Positions 9,703-18,855 of a stretch of DNA of 27,314 nucleotides are shown here, piece by piece. The stretch comes from an uncultured Clostridia bacterium (GTDB lineage: Bacteria; Bacillota; Clostridia; UBA1381). The stretch lies in the NCBI GenBank assembly GCA_934454215.1, contig CAKSGG010000032.1:1-27314 (forward strand). Reading direction: 5' to 3'. The notes beneath the pieces are model-generated. The model saw nothing but the letters and a program-made list of their open reading frames with translations, was not told the DNA's origin and ran no database searches. Position numbers and translations under genes: made by a program. Within the stretch, counting starts at the first letter, position 1. Every line of letters begins with the position of its first letter.

Positions 9703-11862
9703 ATGTATATAGTTGAAAAAGATATTATTGTAGCCGGCGGAGGAATTGCGGGAATGTGTGCGGCTGTAGCTGCCGCACGCTCGGGCGCAAGCGTTGCGCT
9801 TATAAATAACAGACCTGTTTTGGGCGGTAATGCTTCTACGGAAATAGGAGTACCGATTAACGGTGCCGCAAGCCTGCATTACAGCCCGTCCGTATATGCA
9901 AGAGAGGGAGGAATAGTAAGCGAAATCACAAATTATATTGCAATGAATGAGCAAAGCGACGCAATGCTTGATATGTTCTATCTTGATTTTATATATAAGG
10001 AAAAAAATATAGAGCTGTTTTTGAATACGAATGTAATTGAGGCGGAAACCGAAAACAACAGAATAAAAAGCATAAGAGCGTTTCAGCTTAATTCGGAACG
10101 GGAGTATCTGTTTAAAGGCAGTATATTTATTGATGCAACGGGTGACGGTACGGTCGGTGCAAAGTCGGGCGCGCAGTATATGAAAGGCAGAGAGGCAAAG
10201 GAAATATTTAATGAAAGTCTTGCCCCTGACAAAGCGGACGATTATCTTATGGGAAGTACGGTGTTTTGGCGCAGTAAGGATATGGGACATGAGATAAAAT
10301 ACACACCCCCGTCGTTTGCACATAATATAAAAGATTTGGGTATTTTGGATAACATACAGAAAAAGCTTCACAGGGTAATGTATGGCGGAGGACTTGATAC
10401 ATTGTGGTGGATGGAGTACGGAGCGCAGAAAGATACGATTGACGAAAACGAAGAAATTGTACTTGAACTGCGCAGGCTTGTGTACGGCTGGTGGGATTAT
10501 ATGAAAAACAGCGGCGAATATGATTACACAAAAAATTATTTGCTTACGTATGTGTCACCCGTACCGGGAAAAAGGGAATCGAGAAGATTTGTCGGCGATT
10601 ATGTATTAAATCAGAACGACATACTCAACAAAACTCATTTTGACGATGCGGTATCTGTCGGCGGCTGGGTGTTTGACAGTCATGCTCCTTTGGGAATTTA
10701 TGATAAAGGAAAAGCGTCAAACTGGCAGACTCACAGGGGTACATATAATATTCCGTATCGGTGTCTGTATTCAAAAAACATATCAAATCTTATGTTTGCA
10801 GGCAGAATTATGTCAACATCTCATATTGCTCACGGTTCAACGAGAGTTATAGGAACGGGAGCGGCAGCGGCACAGGCAGCGGGTACAGCGGCGGCTATGT
10901 GTGTAAAATATGGAACAGAGCCTAAAAATGTGAATTATTCCGAATTACAGGATACGCTGCAAAGAAATGACCAGTACATATTGGGAAGAAAAGAGCATTA
11001 TAATGAAAATTTGATACCCGATAAAATAACTGCGTCATCGGAATCAAGGCTTGAAAATACGGAATTTACAAAATTTATACCATTAAGCAAAGAACGTTAT
11101 TTGGTACTGCCGATTGGAAACGGCAATGCCGAGTCGGCTGAAATATTTCTAAACAATAACGGTGATGAAACAGCGCTTGAATATTGTGTTTATACGGGAA
11201 AACTAGTTGAAAGCTATCTCCCCACAATACTGCTTAACCGATACAGCGTAAAAATAGAAAAAGGCTTTTGCGGATATAAAAAGCTGAAATTGAACGCTGA
11301 AAATTTACAGGATAAAAAGGTATATATTAAATTTTTAAAACATAATTCAATATACCTCGGAGTAACCGAACAGGAATTGACGGGAGCGTTGTCATTTACG
11401 GAAAATGACGACCCGACTGCGGGGATTTATATAGACGGCGTCGGCATGAAGATAACGCCGCATGAAAATATATGCTTTAAAAACGTATTGCCGAACCAAA
11501 ATTTATATACTGCCGAAAATCTTGTAAACGGATATAACCGTCCGGAGGGACTGCCTTATTCGTGGGTGAGCGCAGATAAGAATGATACTGTTGTTGAACT
11601 GGAATACAGAGAGCCGAAATACATTTCCGAAATTCAGCTTGTTTTTAATGATAATCTTAAAACCGATACCAGAAGAAACGATATGAAAACGCTTATAAAG
11701 GATTATTTTATTTTCATTGATGATGAGGCAGAAGAGGTCAGAGATAATGTCTTAAGAGTGAATAAATTCAGTATAGGAAGATATATAAAGAAAATACGTA
11801 TTGTACCGTTGTCAAATTACGGAGCTGCAAAGTTTGAAATTTTCGGTATACGTATAAATTAA
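9703..11862 (+). CDS. FAD-dependent oxidoreductase (FAD_oxidored type) with C-terminal discoidin-like domain
   Basis: 719 residues from the ATG at 9703, which lies six bases after GGAGGT; the GTG at 9697 directly abuts that site. No signal peptide, so cytoplasmic. The N-terminus has a Rossmann FAD-binding fold with GGGIAG (12-17), followed by VLGGNASTEIG. DATGDGTVGA at about 142 and a second nucleotide-contact helix GTGAAAAQAAGTAAA at about 383 complete the FAD_oxidored pattern. The last 140 residues (NLVNGYNRPEGLPYSW onward) look like an F5/8 C (discoidin) sandwich common at the end of this family. Such enzymes occur in polysaccharide loci and are sometimes labelled xanthan lyase-associated. 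The substrate is unknown; oxidation of an imported sugar or uronate derivative is a plausible role. It is the only cytoplasmic enzyme inside this run of secreted proteins. Confidence 0.85.
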   Translation: MYIVEKDIIVAGGGIAGMCAAVAAARSGASVALINNRPVLGGNASTEIGVPINGAASLHYSPSVYAREGGIVSEITNYIAMNEQSDAMLDMFYLDFIYKEKNIELFLNTNVIEAETENNRIKSIRAFQLNSEREYLFKGSIFIDATGDGTVGAKSGAQYMKGREAKEIFNESLAPDKADDYLMGSTVFWRSKDMGHEIKYTPPSFAHNIKDLGILDNIQKKLHRVMYGGGLDTLWWMEYGAQKDTIDENEEIVLELRRLVYGWWDYMKNSGEYDYTKNYLLTYVSPVPGKRESRRFVGDYVLNQNDILNKTHFDDAVSVGGWVFDSHAPLGIYDKGKASNWQTHRGTYNIPYRCLYSKNISNLMFAGRIMSTSHIAHGSTRVIGTGAAAAQAAGTAAAMCVKYGTEPKNVNYSELQDTLQRNDQYILGRKEHYNENLIPDKITASSESRLENTEFTKFIPLSKERYLVLPIGNGNAESAEIFLNNNGDETALEYCVYTGKLVESYLPTILLNRYSVKIEKGFCGYKKLKLNAENLQDKKVYIKFLKHNSIYLGVTEQELTGALSFTENDDPTAGIYIDGVGMKITPHENICFKNVLPNQNLYTAENLVNGYNRPEGLPYSWVSADKNDTVVELEYREPKYISEIQLVFNDNLKTDTRRNDMKTLIKDYFIFIDDEAEEVRDNVLRVNKFSIGRYIKKIRIVPLSNYGAAKFEIFGIRIN

Positions 11863-11916
11863 ACCGCAAATTGCATTTGCAATAGTAAATATAAATAAAA
11901 ATGAGGAGGAATCAAC

Positions 11917-14900
11917 ATGAAGAACAAAAAATTAATCAGTGTGCTTGCTACGCTGTCAATGCTGCCGACGGTCGGAGCTTTTGCCGAAACGGAGGAGGCA
12001 GTTTCGATAGCGGATATGCAGGCAAATCAAAATGCCGTTATTATTGATGACAGTATGGCGGCAATTAATGCCGAACATAATGCAAACGGTCATAACGGGG
12101 GCTGGACATACAGTGCGGCAGGAAAAAAAATCGGAACGGCATATCGGTATTGGTATAACGGCGGAGATATAAAAGCTGTATATCCCGTTACGGAAAGCGG
12201 CGTATATGATGTATACGTAAATATTCCGTATGCAGTTTCAACAAAGTATGAATATACAATCAGCGATGTAAACGGAAAACACAGCATAGTATTCGATACA
12301 ACAGACAAGACAGCAGGTTTCTATAAACTGGGAGAGTACACGTTTGACGGAAACATTGGAAGCATTACGCTTTCAGCCGCAGCAGGAGATGTAAGAGCAG
12401 ACGCTGTTGCGATTGTAAAGAAGAGCGATGCAGATACGGCGTATATTTCGGATAAGCGTATTGACGGAAATGCCGTTACAGTGAATTTCGGTACGGCTCA
12501 GGCTGATTTAAACCCTGTTTTAAAAGACGAAGACGGAACTGCTGCTGCAATAGCAACAGCATTGTCGGAGGACGGAAAGACTCTGACGGTTACAAGTGAT
12601 GATATGCAGCAGGGGAAAATATATACGCTTGATTTGGGAAAGGATTTTGTCGGTGCGGATAAGTGGACAGTTTATAAAAAATCCGAAAATGACAGCGAAT
12701 TTATAATATGGAATGATAAAAAGGATGGTGACAGCTGGGTTAAAAATGATAAAAACCAAGGTAAATTTGAGATTGAAGAAAATCCTGTTACAACATGGAA
12801 TGCGAGCGGCTTAAAAGGATTTGACGACTGGAACAGTATCAGCGGAAATCCGATATACACAGTGCCTCTGAAATATACGCCGTCAATAACAAAGTCGGGT
12901 ACATACAAGGTATCAATGTATAATTTCCTGGAAAGCCATGATAACGGTACTTTAAGCGGAAAGCTTGCCGTTAATACAGCTTCGGGACTTGTTTCAAATG
13001 AATATGAAGACCATTATACAAATAAATACGCAAACGGAAAATATCAAAAGGGCTGGAGTAAGCTTGGTACATATTCTCTTGATGCGGGAGCATATGTTCG
13101 GCTGAGCGGTATGAGCCGTGCAAGTGCCGTTAAATTTGAAACGGTTGATTCGGTTAAACCGCAGATAAGCAGTATTTCAGCAACGGAGACTTCGGTCAGA
13201 GTTTCGTTTAACAAGGCTGTTGACGCCGCAACGGTAAATGAAAATACGGTTGCCGTGTACAGCGGAGATAATAAGCTTGACGGAAAAGTAAGCGTTAGCG
13301 ACGATTCAAAAACGGCAATAATTGAATTTACACAATCATCTGTTGATAACGGTGAATACAGTATATCGGTTGACGGTGTGAAGGATATGTCGGCTGATGA
13401 AAATACAGTCAGCGAAGAAAAACAGTTTATAAGCAATGCAAAAGACGTTGTAATTACAGACGACGGTGACGCTGTAATAAGCGGCGGCAGTTTCGGCAAC
13501 GGAGACGGAGGAACGTACAACATAAGCACTGCCGGCGGTTCAAATGTTGACGGAAATCATTTGTATTGGAGCCGTTCCACTGATATAAAGCTTACATATA
13601 CACCGAATTTGTTGGGAGGTATTTACAATATATACGTATATGTTCCGTATGTGGGAGCAAGCTACGGCAGCGGAGCGGTATATGATGTATATGCCGCTGA
13701 CGGAGTACATTCGGTAGAATTTAATCAGAGCAATAACAAGACTTCGGCAGGATATTATAAGCTTGACGGTGAATTTAAGTTTGAGCAGGGAACAAACGGA
13801 AATGTTGTACTTCATTCGAGCAACAGCGATATGATAAGAGCCGACGCATTGAAATTTGAGAAAATAGACGAGATAAATTCTGCGTCAATAGATAAAAAGG
13901 TTCTTTCATCAAACGATAATATTACGGTTAAATTCACAAAGCAGCAGAATGCTTTACCGAAGATTACGGTATATGATACGGAAAGCGGTGAGGAAGAAGA
14001 GGCAAACTTTGAGCTTTCGGCAGACGGACTTTCCGCTGTAATGAACGAGACTTTAACGTCGGGATATTATGTTGTAAAATTAAACGGCAACGAATTTACG
14101 GGAACGTCAGAATGGACTGTTTATGTTAAAAATGCACAGGATAAAGAGCTTGTTATATGGAATAACAAAAATGACGGAACAGTAAATTCAAAGAATAACG
14201 GAACATATGAAACGAGCGGCAGCGGTTGGTCGGCAAGCGGTGTTGCGGGATATGACGGTTGGACGGGAGCGCTTGGCGGCGAAGGTTCAAAAGCTGTTTA
14301 TACCCCGAACATTGAGCAAAGCGGAGCATATAAAGTATCGCTTTATAAATTCTATACAAATACAGACGGAAGTGCAAATTACGGACCTGTCGGATTCAGC
14401 ACAACCGTTAATTCTGCTGACGGAGAAAATAAGGTTGACCGTGTACTGTATGCAATGCAGAGTAAAAACGGTAAATATATAAAGGATTGGACACAGCTTG
14501 GAGTATATAATTTTGATAAGGGAACAAGCGGAAAAATAACAATGGACGGAATCAGCGGTAAAACGATGCGTCTTTCGGCTGTAAAGCTTGAATATATAGC
14601 TGATGCAGAAAATCCGAATGCGGCGGCAGGCAATGTTACCGAAAGTACTGTTGAAGTGAAATTCAATAAGGCGATGGATATATCAAGTCTGAATTCAAAT
14701 ACAATAACATTAAAATCAAGCACGGGAGATTTGATTTCGTCAGTGGTTGAAAATAAAAATGATGCAAAAACCGTTGTATTGCACTTTGACAATTCTGCAA
14801 TGTATTCGGGAGAAACATATACAGTCTGCGTAAACGGAGCAAGAGACGCCTCAATCGGCGGATATGAGCTTAATTCAAATATTGATTTTGTATATGAGGT

Positions 14901-15195
14901 AAATGAAGAAGAAACAAAGGCAAAGGCTGTTGTTACAACCAATGTATCAAACGAAAAGAAAAATGTGAATGCAGTTATAACAATAAGCGGAAAAGATAGC
15001 GAAGAAAGTTATTACGGTGCTGTTGCAGCCTATAATTCGGACGGAAGTCTTGAAAAGGTTATTTACAGAAATATAGAATCAAACAATATTTCATTGGATT
15101 TGACGGATATTTCGACAGCCTCTGCAATAAAGGTATTTGCATGGACAGGAAGCATGAAACCGATACTGAACGAAGAGGATATAGAAGGCTTATGA
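11917..15195 (+). CDS. Secreted multi-modular golvesin/Ig-like protein, ending at an in-frame UGA
   Basis: 1092 residues. The start is the ATG at 11917 with GAGGAGG seven bases upstream. A signal peptide (about 1-24, cleavage near AFA-ET) is followed by two copies of a roughly 470-residue block: golvesin-like module (about 39-169 and 510-649), a small beta domain, a second golvesin-like module (about 261-410 and 744-895) and a Big_5-like bacterial Ig domain (about 414-510 and 897-1000). The C-terminal domain (about 1000-1092) ends with IKVFAWTGSMKPILNEEDIEGL. That type of domain often sits between modules in clostridial surface enzymes. The stop is UGA at 15193-15195, the only UGA among the host genes seen to end here. 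The same frame stays open for another 838 codons encoding a beta-helix enzyme. No SLH, sortase or catalytic motif is seen before the UGA. Confidence 0.85.
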   Translation: MKNKKLISVLATLSMLPTVGAFAETEEAVSIADMQANQNAVIIDDSMAAINAEHNANGHNGGWTYSAAGKKIGTAYRYWYNGGDIKAVYPVTESGVYDVYVNIPYAVSTKYEYTISDVNGKHSIVFDTTDKTAGFYKLGEYTFDGNIGSITLSAAAGDVRADAVAIVKKSDADTAYISDKRIDGNAVTVNFGTAQADLNPVLKDEDGTAAAIATALSEDGKTLTVTSDDMQQGKIYTLDLGKDFVGADKWTVYKKSENDSEFIIWNDKKDGDSWVKNDKNQGKFEIEENPVTTWNASGLKGFDDWNSISGNPIYTVPLKYTPSITKSGTYKVSMYNFLESHDNGTLSGKLAVNTASGLVSNEYEDHYTNKYANGKYQKGWSKLGTYSLDAGAYVRLSGMSRASAVKFETVDSVKPQISSISATETSVRVSFNKAVDAATVNENTVAVYSGDNKLDGKVSVSDDSKTAIIEFTQSSVDNGEYSISVDGVKDMSADENTVSEEKQFISNAKDVVITDDGDAVISGGSFGNGDGGTYNISTAGGSNVDGNHLYWSRSTDIKLTYTPNLLGGIYNIYVYVPYVGASYGSGAVYDVYAADGVHSVEFNQSNNKTSAGYYKLDGEFKFEQGTNGNVVLHSSNSDMIRADALKFEKIDEINSASIDKKVLSSNDNITVKFTKQQNALPKITVYDTESGEEEEANFELSADGLSAVMNETLTSGYYVVKLNGNEFTGTSEWTVYVKNAQDKELVIWNNKNDGTVNSKNNGTYETSGSGWSASGVAGYDGWTGALGGEGSKAVYTPNIEQSGAYKVSLYKFYTNTDGSANYGPVGFSTTVNSADGENKVDRVLYAMQSKNGKYIKDWTQLGVYNFDKGTSGKITMDGISGKTMRLSAVKLEYIADAENPNAAAGNVTESTVEVKFNKAMDISSLNSNTITLKSSTGDLISSVVENKNDAKTVVLHFDNSAMYSGETYTVCVNGARDASIGGYELNSNIDFVYEVNEEETKAKAVVTTNVSNEKKNVNAVITISGKDSEESYYGAVAAYNSDGSLEKVIYRNIESNNISLDLTDISTASAIKVFAWTGSMKPILNEEDIEGL

Positions 15196-17712
15196 AATGC
15201 GGCGAATATTTATGTTTCGGCTAACGGCAGCGATACGAACAGCGGCGCTGCCGACAAACCGCTGAAAACACTTGCGGCGGCAGTAGATAAGATTTCAATT
15301 CAGAGTGAGGATAATATTAATATATACCTTATGGGAGGGAAATATGATATTACTGCCCCGATTGAACTGACAGCGGAAAAGCTGAATAATAAAAATGTTA
15401 ATATATCGGCATATAATAACGAATCCCCCGTTTTAAACGGGGGAAAGGCTATTCCGAACAATTTGATTGGTACGGAAAATGGATTATGGAAAGCATATAT
15501 CGGAAAAGCGCTCAACATAAGAAATCTGTATGTTGATGATTGTAAGGCTCAAAGAGGAAGGTATCCCAATAGGGGAGAGTATTTTTATATAGGCTCGGAT
15601 ATATCGGAAAATTCAATTCCGATTGATTCATCGGTTGTTTCAAAAATTACAAGCGGGAACAAGAATCTTGAAATGGGAGTAAATTCAATATGGCTCAGTC
15701 AAAGAATGAGAGTTAATATATCCGAAAGCGGCAGTACGGTAAATATATTTGACAGCGAGTGGGAAAGAATCAGCAAAACAGTTTCGGGTACAAAGCTTAA
15801 TACCGATGATGAATACTGGTTTGAAAACGACTTGAATTTTGTGGACAGCCCGGGCGAATGGTATTATGATAAAGGAACGGGATATATCTATTATTATCCG
15901 TTTGAAAATAATGATATTGAAACGTCAAAACTGTATTACGGTTTTAACGAAACATTTATACAACTTGAGGGGACAGACGAAGCGCCCGTTTCAAATGTTA
16001 CAATTAACGGAATAACATTTAAAAATACGACCTGTAAGCGTGCAAATTTAAGCGGCTTGATATTTATGCAGGGCAATACTTTACTTCCGGCAAATTTGTC
16101 GGCTGCGTTTGATGAGCAATATAGAAACTCCATAAAAAAGGATATGCTTGCAGGTGCTGTTCAGGCGCAGTACAGCAACAACGTGGTTATAAAAAACTGT
16201 ACATTCAACAATATAGGCGGCAATGCAATAAACTTTACCGAAGGCGGAGACGGAATAAGCATAGACGGAAATGTATTCAAAAATATTTCGGGAAGTGCAA
16301 TTGAAATTGGCGGAGATTATTATAAAGCAAAATCCGATAATATGTACCATAAAAACGTATCTGTTTCAGATAATTATATGAAAAACATTGCTGACGAATA
16401 TTATGGCGGAATTGCGGTTTTGGCAAGATATGCTGACGGATTGACGATAAAAAACAATACAATTAAAAACACTTCGTATTCGGGAATCAGCGCAGGATGG
16501 GGCTGGGTTGCGGATGAAATGTGTGAGTATGCAAGAAATTATACAATAGCGGATAATAGGCTCGAAAATTGTATGTCGGTGCTGAAAGACGGCGGATATA
16601 TCTATACTACCGGAAAAATGAACGGCGAAAATTTTATTTGCGGAAATTATATAAAAGGAAGTAAATATACTTGGGATTACAGACGGGGCTTGTCAATAGT
16701 CGGAATATATCATGACGGTTCATCTTCCGATTGGAATGATTATCAAAATGTAATTGAAATGTTTTCAAAGGCTTATGTTTTGCAGGAAGAAAAAAATCAC
16801 GAAACGTCGAATATATCTGTTTCCGATACATATGTGTGCCAGGGAACGGTTTACAGTAATATTGATACCGTAACAATAAACAATATTATAAGAAATTCAA
16901 ATCCTGATTGGGGAGAAAATGAAATTATTGCGCAATCGGGTAAGGATATAAAAGATGTATTGGAGCTGTCGGATTATGAAACGTATAAAACCGCCGAAAG
17001 CGGCAGTAACTGTACAATTAATGCTGTATTGAGAAATAATTCGGAAAAATCATTTGTGACCGATATGAAAATAACATCGGATTTTGGCGAAAACAAAACA
17101 GTAGAGAAAAGAATTTCCGTGAGCGGAGAAAACAGTCAAAATATATCTGTTCCTATACTTGTGCCCGACGGTACGGACAAGGGAATATATCCTATTGCCG
17201 TAAGCTGTTATATTAACGGCGTTGAAATCACACGTGCTGACATATGGCTGTATGTTGAGAATGATTCTTTGATAGTTTATAATAATTATTCGGGAGAGAA
17301 GAATTTTAATTCCGACGGTGAATGTACGGAACAGGGGAGCTGGCAGAACAGCGCTCTGAGAGGATATAATCTTTGGGGAACAAGGTATACGACGGTTCAG
17401 GGTAATAATCAAATATGTTATTATCCGAATATAAATAAAAGCGGGCGTTATGCCGTATATGTTTATAAGTTTTATACCGATTCAAACGGGTTAAAAGATT
17501 ACGGTCCCGTAAGTACAAAAACAGAAATATATCATTGCGGCATCACTGACAGTTTTTCAAGGGATTACTCTATGGAAAATAAAGACGGAAAATATACCAG
17601 CGGATGGGAGTACATCGGAGCTTATGATTTTGACGGTAAAACTAAAGAATATATAAAGCTTTCGGGTAACTCGCTGCGTGCGTCGGCTGTAAAGCTTGAA
17701 CCCGTTTTTTAG
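15196..17712 (+). CDS. Beta-helix enzyme module (GH141-like) in frame after UGA; no own start or signal peptide
   Basis: The frame of the preceding gene continues for 838 codons after the UGA. It begins at once with the beta-helix N-cap NIYVSANGSDTNSG, matching the mature start of the paralogue at 6659-9685. Other shared signatures are RGRYPNRGEYF, FVDSPGEWYYD, ARYADGLTIKNNTIKNTSYS, GISAGWGW and IYHDGSSSDWNDY. A golvesin-like module fills about the last 150 residues and ends RASAVKLEPVF. The first in-frame ATG (15331) lies 45 codons in, past the N-cap, has no Shine-Dalgarno sequence and gives no signal peptide. Independent translation of a working secreted enzyme is therefore unlikely. Options: a single-codon nonsense mutation in a 1931-codon fusion, programmed read-through, a deletion that removed an original start and signal peptide, or a sequencing error. 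The stalk module of the paralogue is missing. Confidence 0.7.
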   Translation, partial: NAANIYVSANGSDTNSGAADKPLKTLAAAVDKISIQSEDNINIYLMGGKYDITAPIELTAEKLNNKNVNISAYNNESPVLNGGKAIPNNLIGTENGLWKAYIGKALNIRNLYVDDCKAQRGRYPNRGEYFYIGSDISENSIPIDSSVVSKITSGNKNLEMGVNSIWLSQRMRVNISESGSTVNIFDSEWERISKTVSGTKLNTDDEYWFENDLNFVDSPGEWYYDKGTGYIYYYPFENNDIETSKLYYGFNETFIQLEGTDEAPVSNVTINGITFKNTTCKRANLSGLIFMQGNTLLPANLSAAFDEQYRNSIKKDMLAGAVQAQYSNNVVIKNCTFNNIGGNAINFTEGGDGISIDGNVFKNISGSAIEIGGDYYKAKSDNMYHKNVSVSDNYMKNIADEYYGGIAVLARYADGLTIKNNTIKNTSYSGISAGWGWVADEMCEYARNYTIADNRLENCMSVLKDGGYIYTTGKMNGENFICGNYIKGSKYTWDYRRGLSIVGIYHDGSSSDWNDYQNVIEMFSKAYVLQEEKNHETSNISVSDTYVCQGTVYSNIDTVTINNIIRNSNPDWGENEIIAQSGKDIKDVLELSDYETYKTAESGSNCTINAVLRNNSEKSFVTDMKITSDFGENKTVEKRISVSGENSQNISVPILVPDGTDKGIYPIAVSCYINGVEITRADIWLYVENDSLIVYNNYSGEKNFNSDGECTEQGSWQNSALRGYNLWGTRYTTVQGNNQICYYPNINKSGRYAVYVYKFYTDSNGLKDYGPVSTKTEIYHCGITDSFSRDYSMENKDGKYTSGWEYIGAYDFDGKTKEYIKLSGNSLRASAVKLEPVF

Positions 17713-17716
17713 AAGC

Positions 17717-17745
17717 TTGACAAAACAGAATGCGTATGGTATAAT
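17717..17745 (+). promoter_or_regulatory. Sigma-A promoter of the alpha/beta hydrolase gene
   Basis: TTGACA at 17717-17722 and TATAAT at 17740-17745 are both perfect consensus boxes separated by 17 bases. Transcription would start near 17752, some 24 bases before the ATG. The hydrolase can therefore be expressed independently of the upstream operon. No terminator hairpin is visible after the TAG at 17712, so read-through from upstream may also occur. Confidence 0.85.
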
Positions 17746-17775
17746 TTACAAAAATAAAAGTGGAGAGTTGATAAT

Positions 17776-18801
17776 ATGAATTACAGTGAAGATAAAAAAG
17801 CAACGGTTGAACAGAGAAAAAGCTATCTTGTTTCCATAGAAAAATTATTGAAAAAAAGGCAGCTTCAATATAAAACAAAAAGAGAAGAGTATTTGAAAAA
17901 TATTATTGATACGCCTGAAAATGCAAGACAAGATTTTTATGAAATGCTTGGCTGGCCTCTTACAGAGACGGTACAAGAGCCGTTATCCGTTGAACAGACA
18001 CTGCTTGCACAGGAGGCGGACGGATATAATATTTACCGTATTAAATTTGAAATGTTTGAAGACTTTTTCTTTTACGGTTTGTATTTTGAGTACAGAGACC
18101 AAAAACTGCCGCTCGTTATTTCGCAGCATGGAGGATTGGGTACGCCCGAGAGATGCAGCGGATTATATGACGGGGATACGGCAAACTATAATCATATGAC
18201 CGAACGTGTATTAAAAAGAGGAGTTCATGCTTTTGCACCGCAGATTTTATTGTGGGACTCGAAAACTTATGACGTCGAGTTTGACAGAAGAGATTTGGAT
18301 TCAAAGCTTAAACAGGTTGGGAGTTCAATTGCGGCACTGGAAATTTACTGTATAAAAAGTGCAATAAATTATTTTGAAAAACAGCCGTATGTTGACGGTG
18401 AGCGTATAGGAATGGTCGGTCTTTCATATGGCGGATTTTATACGCTGTTCACAACTGCTGCCGATACAAGAATAAAAGCGGCGGTAAGCAGTGCATTTTT
18501 TAACGATAGCTGTAAATATTCGTGGAGTGACTTTACATGGAAAAATTCGGCGGAAAAATTTCTTAACAGTGAGATTGCACTGCTGTGCTATCCGAGAAGG
18601 CTGTGGCTGTCTGTCGGCACACGTGATGAACTCTTTGATATTGAAACGGCAAAGTCGGAATATGACCGTTTATGCGATGAGATTGAAATGTGCGGTATTG
18701 AGCAAAAATGGGTGAATTTTGAAATACATGAAGGAACTCATGAATTTTGTAATGATGATAAAGCGATAGACGATATGATTAAAGCGTTAAAAGAAAATTA
18801 A
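17776..18801 (+). CDS. Cytoplasmic alpha/beta hydrolase, acetyl-xylan-esterase / dienelactone-hydrolase-like
   Basis: 341 residues with no signal peptide. The start is the ATG at 17776 after GGAGAG. After a charged helical N-terminus of about 60 residues, the alpha/beta hydrolase core shows an HGG oxyanion-type motif (118-120), the nucleophile elbow GLSYGG with Ser217, a likely acid Asp284 in VGTRDELF and a likely catalytic His322 in HEGTHEF. All three triad members are in the expected order and spacing. The family includes carbohydrate esterases, dienelactone hydrolases and peptidases. The neighbouring polysaccharide genes favour removal of acetyl or other acyl groups from imported oligosaccharides, but the substrate is inferred. 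It has its own promoter at 17717 and a strong terminator after the stop. Confidence 0.85.
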   Translation: MNYSEDKKATVEQRKSYLVSIEKLLKKRQLQYKTKREEYLKNIIDTPENARQDFYEMLGWPLTETVQEPLSVEQTLLAQEADGYNIYRIKFEMFEDFFFYGLYFEYRDQKLPLVISQHGGLGTPERCSGLYDGDTANYNHMTERVLKRGVHAFAPQILLWDSKTYDVEFDRRDLDSKLKQVGSSIAALEIYCIKSAINYFEKQPYVDGERIGMVGLSYGGFYTLFTTAADTRIKAAVSSAFFNDSCKYSWSDFTWKNSAEKFLNSEIALLCYPRRLWLSVGTRDELFDIETAKSEYDRLCDEIEMCGIEQKWVNFEIHEGTHEFCNDDKAIDDMIKALKEN

Positions 18802-18809
18802 AAATAATG

Positions 18810-18838
18810 AAGGCTCGGCAGATACGCCGAGCCTTTTA
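18810..18838 (+). terminator. Rho-independent terminator
   Basis: A perfect 10-base stem (AAGGCTCGGC at 18810-18819 and GCCGAGCCTT at 18826-18835) with a six-base loop is followed by T-rich sequence. It ends the hydrolase transcript. The convergent cotJC remnant ends 18 bases further on, and A-rich sequence on the left makes weak leftward termination possible too. Confidence 0.9.
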
Positions 18839-18855
18839 TATTGATGCAGATACTG

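Noticed and set aside
9550..10371. Long minus-strand open frame of 273 codons opposite the beta-helix and oxidoreductase genes
   Set aside because: It lies opposite two well-supported genes, has a composition expected of antisense to biased codons, and lacks a ribosome-binding site.
11866..11880. Small hairpin GCAAAT/ATTTGC between the oxidoreductase and golvesin genes
   Set aside because: Short stem with a three-base loop and no T-run; too weak to call a terminator. It may only slow transcription.
14379..14942. Minus-strand open frame of 187 codons opposite the golvesin protein
   Set aside because: A shadow of the repetitive beta-rich gene on the other strand; no family pattern and no start signal.
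15193..15195. UGA as a reassigned sense codon
   Set aside because: Several complete element genes here end in UGA (20878, 24087, 26637) and Trp and Gly use standard codons, so a changed genetic code is not supported.
15226..15252. Hairpin GGCAGCG/CGCTGCC downstream of the UGA, as a possible SECIS or read-through element
   Set aside because: It begins 30 bases after the UGA, further than bacterial SECIS loops, has a 13-base loop, and the product has no selenoprotein-like context. Recorded only as a possible stimulator.
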